Positions 58,018-64,000 of a stretch of 64,000 nucleotides of DNA are shown one piece after another (the stretch's first letter is position 1; each line of letters starts with the position of its first letter). The DNA lies in assembly GCA_964017185.1 (NCBI GenBank), contig OZ024879.1, positions 41,237,883 through 41,301,882 of the forward strand, written 5' to 3'. The position numbers were made by a program, and so were the translations under genes. Source of the DNA: Rugalucina vietnamica (taxonomy: Eukaryota; Mollusca; Bivalvia; Lucinida; Lucinidae). Below the pieces are notes generated by a model. It made no database searches. It was not told the DNA's origin and saw only the letters and a list, made by a program, of their open reading frames with translations.

Positions 58018-58760
58018 ACATTAGTAAGTCCTCTTACATGTACAAATTCGAAAACATGCCCATGTATCAAACACAGATTTTTTTCAGTTGTAAAAATTGA
58101 AAATTTCATCGGGAAAAAATATGGTTTCATATTTTGCTCAAACATTTATTGTAGGCTCTCGCCGAGGTGGTTCTAACAAGTACCCACATCAAAAATAAGA
58201 AACTTTGTATAAGCAAAAGCGACTTCGACAACTTGGGATTTTCCTTATCTATTTGATATCCAAGATGACTGCGTGAAACTTAACATGCTTTGGAATGACC
58301 TTCATATTTTTTCTGTATATTGTATTTACACACACGTATTCAGAATCGTTTTAATTTCAAGAGAGAAATAAAGATGACATCAAAGATGGCTGCATTAACT
58401 TATAACTATGACAAAAACTAATGACTGGAGCGAAAACCACTAAATCAAGCATTCTGAGTTAGATAGGAGGCAACGTTCAATAAAGATGGCAACAAAGATG
58501 GCTGCATTTTATACATTAGTAAGTCCTCTTAAAGTACATGTACAAATTCGAAACATAGCCATGTTTTTTAAGTTGTAAAAAATGAAAATTTCATCGGGAA
58601 AAAAATATACCTTTCATATTTTGCTCAAACATTTGTTGTGGGTACACGTGAGAACCCTCTCGCCGAGGTGGTTCTAACAAGTACCCACATAAAGATGGCT
58701 GCATAACTATGACGAAAACTAATGACTGGAGCGAAAAGCACTAAATCAAACATTGATGTC
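58018..58760. repeat. Local direct duplication, period about 495 bp, with family-A pieces
   Basis: ACATTAGTAAGTCCTCTTA begins two copies at 58018 and 58513. Both include a family-A half hairpin (TCGCCGAGGTGGTTCTAACA, AGTACCCACAT) and an AAGATGGCTGCAT segment. Confidence 0.6.
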
Positions 58761-59088
58761 ATCAAAGATGGCTGCGTAAACTAATTCTATGACAAAAGCC
58801 GATGGCTGTGACGTATTTAGCATTAAATCAAACAACAGTTCATTATTCAGGAGTAACATCGATTTATACATGACATCGGAGTATTGCCGAGAAAAAAGAT
58901 AAATTAATTTATTACATGGAATTATTAAGATAACGTTCCTACATGACAAATATGAATTCATACATGAATAAAGGTTTAATTATTATAGGCACAGTTCCGA
59001 CATGATCAAAGCTGAAGACTGGGACGTAAAGCACAAACAACTCATCATCAGTAAAACCGGTATGCACATGGCATGTGTAATGTAGGTG

Positions 59089-59090
59089 AA

Positions 59091-59121
<31 letters not shown>

Positions 59122-59206
59122 ATGTGGAATTACTATTAAGACAGCGTCCTGACATGACGAAAGTTGTTGACTGAGATGTAAAACAAAAAATAAATAAATA
59201 AATAAA
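59089..59206. repeat. (AAAT)n tracts
   Basis: Two runs of AAAT units (59089–59123 and 59189–59206) in intron 1 of the PHD–OTU gene, close to the donor site. Confidence 0.85.
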
Positions 59207-59219
59207 TTTAACAACATAC

Positions 59220-59503
59220 CTGTCAAGAGCAGCTCTTGCTTTGTACTCGGAGCCATCAAAAGTACACCGTTGGCACAGAAATTGTAGATAATCCACTGAC
59301 CACTGTTTTAGATTTGACTTAGATAAATTTGTACAAATATCATGAACCCATTTTTCACAATTGCAACATTGAATGGTATTATATATTTCGTCTAAACATG
59401 GTTTAGAGCACATTGTGCATATGTACTCGTCGATCGTGAATGATGTCCGAGTGAAGATGCGAAGAGGCTGAAAACGTGGGGTTATATATGCTCGGAACTT
59501 CAT
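59220..59503 (-). CDS. PHD finger exon (exon 1 of the PHD–OTU gene)
   Basis: ATG at 59503, 94 codons and two bases, ending CTTGACAG/GTATGT. Residues 27–82 form a PHD finger with C4HC3 spacing (YICTMC, IQCCNC, WVHDIC, FLCQRC). PHD fingers read histone tails or bind protein partners in the nucleus. The phase (2) matches the acceptor at 57077/57076, so the spliced protein runs …KARAALD-R-LREALKSTRK… into the OTU protease. No clear TATA box lies upstream; an earlier exon is possible. Confidence 0.72.
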
Positions 59504-59690
59504 GTCCCTTAATTACTCGTGACAAACAAATGCGGCATTTCGTTTTAAGGACAAGATTATAAATCCAATCACACCTTTAATTAACTTATTATTTAAAAGA
59601 TTAAAGAAGTACAAATGTCTTTGAAGATGCGTATCCTTTGGAGTGATTAGCAGGAATTAGCGTCCAGGTGCCTGGCCACTCTGCATTATC

Positions 59691-59691
<1 letters not shown>

Positions 59692-59723
<32 letters not shown>

Positions 59724-59745
59724 CGTTTTTTTTTCTCTTTTTTTC
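59692..59745. repeat. Poly(T) and T-rich run
   Basis: About 30 T followed by CG and more T-rich sequence; reversed it could be a retroposon tail. Confidence 0.75.
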
Positions 59746-59954
59746 ATATTTAAGTCTTCTTCAATTAAAATATGCTTATATGCCATGTATGTATTGAGGT
59801 TTTATAAACCGATGAGCAATGTAATAAGCAAAATTCGGCAAAAAATCATACTGAAAATTGTCATGTGTATAGCCGAAAAAAGCATGCAGGTTTTGTAATG
59901 TTATTTCTGTACAGTACAGTTCTGTCTGCACAGTACAGTACATAACAGTTCCGT

Positions 59955-60105
59955 CCGTCCGTCCGTCTTTCTTTCTTTCTTAAATATTCAACTTTGTATT
60001 CTGTGCCGCAAAGAAACATCATATGTTATTGTAATTTTATTTCTGTACAGTTATTTCCTTCATCTTCCTCTTCTTTCTTTTTTCTTTCTTTTCTTTCTTT
60101 CTCAG
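59955..60105. repeat. (CCGT)n and (CTTT)n tracts
   Basis: GTCCGTCCGTCCGTCTTTCT followed by several CTTT runs up to about 60105. ACAGTACAGTTCTGT-type repeats lie just before it. Confidence 0.7.
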
Positions 60106-60429
60106 TTAATTATTCAACTTAGTATTCAGTAAAATTAACGGTTTTGCTAATCAAAGTCAATTAAACAGTTGAAAGAAACTAATCAGCGATCCGACAAAGA
60201 GAAAATTCAACTACTATTTTCAGTTGTGATTTAAGTTTATCGATGCGGTCGAGCGGTACCGATGTAACCAAATTTTTTTAGGATCCGCACGAAGAACAGC
60301 TTAATCTTTCTAACATTTCAATAATGAAAGCCAAAGATTTTGCATTGTTAAATAGAATATATTATTTAGGAGACAGCTTAGTTGTTTGTTTGGTATTCCG
60401 GTTTATCGTCAATATTTAATTTCTGTTAG

Positions 60430-60655
60430 ATGGTGATTTCGGTTAATCACCTGTGTAATGTAGCCGGTAGACATAGTTTTGATCGTGTCAGAGCAATTTT
60501 TTTTTTCAAATATCATTTTAATATCTTTTATTTTGCCCATATAAAAATAACACAAGCCCTTAAACTTAATTTTGAGAGTGATTTCAGTGATTTCTGGGGT
60601 GATTTCGGTGATTTAGTAGTGATTTCGGTGATTTCGGTTAATCGTCTCACCGGAC
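60430..60655. mobile_element. Small element, 'ACCGAAATCACC' family, second copy
   Basis: GATGGTGATTTCGGTTAATC on the left; GTGATTTCGGTGATTTCGGT and TAATCGTCTCACCGG on the right. Here the two ends lie in the same direction, so it may be two joined pieces. Confidence 0.4.
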
Positions 60656-60859
60656 AGACTACAGTAACGGAAGATGGATGCCAGGTACCTGCCTATCCTA
60701 TAAGATCACCTTTGAGACTTTGGCTCTGTTGGGTTAAAATGCTTAAAAATGTGGAACTGATATGATCATAAACAAACATTTGGTCATGCAATCAACACAT
60801 GAAATAGCTAAAGTTACAAATAGGCAACATACAGGTACAATAGGAAAAGATGGTAAACC

Positions 60860-61020
60860 TTAAAATGCACATACAAAAGAAATTGTCATCACTGAAACGA
60901 GAAACAGACTAACCACAGAGGAAGTATCGCCTTGGAACTGTCAGTAATAAAGTATTGGGGGTTTAAATTGTTTCAGGGCTTTCAAGCTTTGCCCTCAGCA
61001 TCTGAATTTGTTCAAATGTA
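60860..61020 (-). mobile_element. Retroposon-like repeat C, diverged fragment
   Basis: CCACAGAGGAAGTATCGCCT and TGGAACTGTCAGTAATAAAG match the middle of the family, with many changes. A poly(A) run follows at 61109–61131. Confidence 0.35.
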
Positions 61021-61599
61021 CACAGAAAATTAGAATTAGAAGTAGCACTTTCAAGAGAAAAAAATGAAGGCACCAAAATGAATCAAAAGCAGTTTGGAAT
61101 TTTATGAATGAAAAAAAAAAAAAAAAAAAAAACAGTTGCCGAAACAATATTACTACCGGATTCTATGAAATTGAAACCTGAAAATTTTACTATAATTTAT
61201 AAGCTTATTCCTCGCTGTGCAGCCCGGGTGTACTGCCTTGTTTTGTAAAAAAAACATGTATAAAATCAGTGGGATTATATCTATATTACCTATGAAAGTG
61301 GGAATGAGAATTCCCATGCCATTTTTGTCTAAAAATTCTTCCATTGCTCCATCGCTCCATGAGCGCTCTTTTTCTGGCTGGTTTCTGTCTCCGGCTTCTA
61401 ATCGAAATTTCATGTGCCGCAAACCGGTAACCAGTCAAAGCGGTGCGTCTAAATGCGAAAAAAATTGTTGCGGGTCATTTCGGCCCAAAACATATCGGCC
61501 AAGGACGCCTCGGTCCACCCCTTTTCACAGCGTTTTAGCAGAATTGTAAAAAACATACCCTTTTTCCACAAAAAAACGACATTTTGCCTACCCTAAATG

Positions 61600-63180
61600 A
61601 TGTCAGCGCTGCTCACTGCCCTTCTTGAAAAAAGTACCCTTTCTCATCGTTCTTTTGATCACGCATCGGTACACTGCTGACCAGGGAGTGCCCTCCCCGG
61701 GGGGATGGGGCTTGACCGGAGGGAGTTAGTCCCGAGCTATCACAAGAGAAGTAAATTTAGACACACAATCATCTGACAATTCAGCAGAGGAGATCAGAAG
61801 AGAATCAGGGAGTTCATTCCAATCTCTAATAGTCTGAGGGGAAAACTGTGTAAATAGGCATATGTACTTGCTGAAGGTATCTGAAACGCCAAGGATTGTT
61901 GATTCCTACAACGCCTATTTTTGGGGTAAGGTCATCCGTGGGTATTTGTGGTCTCCCTTTTAAACCTTTGTAAAGCAATACAATTCTATTATCCTTTCTT
62001 CTTTTCTGCAGGGATTCCCATTTTTATCGCACCTGCTTATAGCAGGGTGCGAAAAAGTAGTCCAAATATCTGTCCGTCCGTTCGTTCGTCCGTCCTGTCC
62101 GTCAACATTTACGTTGAAGTTTGACATTTACGTCGAAGTTTTTGTTTTCTCTGCATCAGTGATAGCTGTGACTATGAAACCTTGTATAGTAATTGTCCTT
62201 GACATACCCTTCAAGAATGCACCTTGACCCAGTGCCCTTGACCTGTATTTCATGGTCCATTGACTTTGTTTATTTTTACGTCGAAGTTTGGTATTCTCTG
62301 CATCAGTGATAGCTGCGACTATGAAACCTTGTATAGTAATTGTCCTTGACATACCCTTCAAGCACGCACCTTGACCCAGTGCCCTTGACCTATATTTCAC
62401 GGTCCATTGACTTTGTTTATTTTTACGTCGAAGTTTGGTATTCTCTGCATCAGTGATAGCTGCGACTATGAAACCTTGTATAGTAATTGTCCTTGACATA
62501 CCCTTCAAGCACGCACATTGACCCAGTGTCCTTGACCTATATTTCATGGTCCATTGACTTTGTTAATTTTTACGTCGAAGTTTGGTTTTCTCTGCATCAG
62601 CGATAGCTGTGAGTGTGAAACGTTGCATAGTAATTGTCCTTGACATACCCTTCATGCACGCACCTTGACCCGCAGACCTTGACCTATATTTCACGGTCCA
62701 TTGACTTTGTTCATTTTTACGTCGAAGTTTTTTTTTCCATGCATCAGTGATAGTTGCGAGTGTGAAACCTTGCATAGTAATTGTCCTTGACATACCCTTC
62801 AAGCACGCACCTTCACCTGCTGACCTTGACCTATATTTCATGGTCCATTGACTTTGTCAATTTTTACGTCAAAGGTTTTTTCTGGATCAGTGATAGCTGC
62901 GAGTGTGAAACCTTGCATAGTAAATGTCCTTCACATACCCTTTCAGAACACACCTTAACCAGGTGCCCTCGACCTATATTTCACGTTTTTAGTTATTTTG
63001 CCCGATGCAGGTGTGATATCGACCTCCGCGGAGTTCTTGTATGTTAAGGATGTCAGTCATACTACCTTTTTCATATGTATAGTTCCTAGTTACATTCTTA
63101 GCTGCACGCTTTTGCACTTTCTCCAAATCATCAGACCTTCATAATGAGGGTCCCAAACTGAGCTACCAAAACCTACCAAA
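61600..63180 (-). mobile_element. LINE 3' fragment (ORF2 end and 3' UTR), split by a tandem-repeat element
   Basis: Minus-strand peptides typical of the end of a LINE ORF2: DDLEKVQKRAAKNVTRNYTY (63140–63070 region), then WESLQKRRKDNRIVLLYKGL and TIRDWNELPDSLLISSAELS, stop near 61737. A frame change lies in the CCCCTCAGAC area near 61845. The family-F block (61600–61735) is its 3' UTR. The part 62028–63015 is an insertion. The style is that of CR1/Jockey-like LINEs; the exact clade is open. Confidence 0.6.
62028..63015. repeat. Inserted element with six 147-bp tandem units
   Basis: The marker GATAGCTGYGA recurs at 62161, 62308, 62455, 62602, 62749 and 62892: period 147 for the first five, 143 for the last. 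Each unit has TTGTCCTTGACATACCCTTC and TTGACTTTGTTTATTTTTAC. The left edge is a hairpin (GCACCTGC-TTATA-GCAGGGTGC) with GTCCGTCCGTTCG, and the right edge has GATGCAGGTG. As 147 is a multiple of three, open frames cross the units, but they look meaningless. Confidence 0.7.
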
Positions 63181-63559
63181 GAAGCTCAAAACCTGCAAAG
63201 TCTTTGTAAATACTGAATTAATTTTATATACAAGTAAAATGAATGTTGCTTCTAAATGCCTGGTGTTTCTTTATCACTACAATTCCATTATTTTACAACC
63301 ATACGTATCAGCTTTAAGAGAGATAGTTTGGTAAAACTATTTTTGACCAACATTAAATGTTTTGGAGCTCTTTCTGCCACCTTCAGTCCCAAAAAGCTAC
63401 AGTTGCACTTAATGCTCACAGGTGTAGCTTGCATCTTGAGGGTAACAACAGCAGGTAGACAATATGTCAACCATCATTATCTGGCTGCATACCACTATTC
63501 TCTAGCAGATAAGAGGTGATTATGCAACACCGTTTCCCACATAACCTGATACATACATT

Positions 63560-63660
63560 TAGTGTCCCCGCCGTTTCGAAGAAACTGTAGAGGGACATAG
63601 TTTTCGGCTTTCCGTTCTTCCGTATGGCCGTCCTTCCGTCCCCCTATAGTAGTAAGTACC
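63560..63660 (+). repeat. Dispersed repeat fragment, 'GTCCCCGCCGTTTCG'
   Basis: GTCCCCGCCGTTTCGAAGAA, ACTGTAGAGGGACATAG and CGTCCTTCCGTCCCCC look like the start of another hairpin-ended repeat. I see no second copy in the window. Confidence 0.3.
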
Positions 63661-64000
63661 TTGTGGCTTGTTTTCACAACCCCTCCTACAGTTTTGTTTC
63701 TGATTCTTTTGAAACTGAACAGATGTCTTAGCCATGCTTTGGCAGATGTGCAATTGGTTTGTATATAATTGTCAGATTAATATTTGTCACTTTTTGCGTA
63801 ATTTGAACTTAGTCAGTTTTCGGGCATTTTGACAGTGAAAATATGTTCCAGCCTGATAAAATTTATAAAGAACAACTAATTTTGTAATTTTGAAAATTAA
63901 TGAATCACTACACATGACAGTCTGTTGCTGGAAAGTCCTTTAGGTAGCAAATGATAAAACATTTGAATACATCTTCATTCTTTCAGTTTTGCACATCTTT

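Larger units (their letters stand above)
57077..59219 (-). other. Intron 1 of the PHD–OTU gene
   Basis: 2.14 kb, bounded by GTATGT (59219 downward) and the acceptor at 57077. It holds MITEs of families A, B and I, a local direct duplication and (AAAT)n tracts. No coding sequence is seen in it. Confidence 0.55.

Noticed and set aside
52236-59503. One single gene joining PHD, OTU and MULE
   Set aside because: The OTU part ends with its own stop, a separate acidic tail with a stop at 55074 follows, and an acceptor-like site precedes the MULE part. Two genes are more likely.
62128-62841. Repeat protein with 49-residue units
   Set aside because: The frame is open only because the tandem unit is 147 bp, a multiple of three. 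The unit is non-coding repeat DNA found in a LINE remnant.
62028-63015. CRISPR array
   Set aside because: Units are adjacent without unique spacers and lie in animal DNA with no cas genes.

Overview
The window is nuclear DNA of an animal, most likely a marine bivalve or a related lophotrochozoan. The reasons are an AT-rich, intron-bearing sequence with spliced genes, very dense small inverted-repeat elements, CR1-like and Nimb-like LINEs, tRNA-derived SINEs, and fragments of the hairpin-ended repeat ('TTAGCTCACCTGAGC…') that I associate with bivalve genomes. The assignment is inference; no ribosomal or mitochondrial marker is present.

Layout. (1) 1–10.6 kb: a minus-strand gene for a secreted cysteine-rich repeat protein. 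A signal-peptide exon (10438–10522, TATA box just upstream) splices in phase across a 7.4-kb intron to a long exon of 17-residue CxxC repeats that runs off the window. One in-frame TAA interrupts the repeats. The intron is full of hairpin MITEs. (2) 10.6–16.4 kb: MITEs, SINEs and a hairpin-ended repeat, no gene. (3) 16.46–23.0 kb: a nearly whole two-ORF CR1-type LINE whose ORF1 starts with a complete RNase H1-like domain. (4) 23.4–26.5 kb: an old array of ~200-bp units that reverses direction in the middle. (5) 27–28 kb: decayed TA-type MITEs. (6) 28.9–34.7 kb: a full-length Nimb/I-type LINE with target-site duplications, inserted in the hairpin-ended repeat. (7) 37.45–39.7 kb: a zinc finger / Arg-Ser / Lys-Glu / BTB(T1) gene with several breaks. 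(8) 39.7–51.5 kb: repeats, including a long (AT)n tract, a possible LTR, a BEL/Pao remnant and a 2.6-kb element with long terminal inverted repeats. (9) 51.5–59.5 kb: a minus-strand PHD-finger plus OTU-protease gene with a decayed MULE transposase gene just downstream on the same strand. (10) 59.5–64 kb: MITEs, a LINE 3' fragment and a 147-bp tandem repeat.

How the parts fit. Only the cysteine-rich gene looks like an ordinary host gene that may be in use. The zinc finger–BTB gene, the PHD–OTU gene and the MULE gene carry insertions or breaks. Two arrangements stand out: the RNase H1 domain at the front of a CR1-like ORF1, with ORF1 and ORF2 joined by a TAATG stop/start overlap; and the side-by-side PHD–OTU protease and MULE transposase, which could be two parts of one animal Mutator-like element. 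All family assignments come from reading motifs by eye; no search was run.
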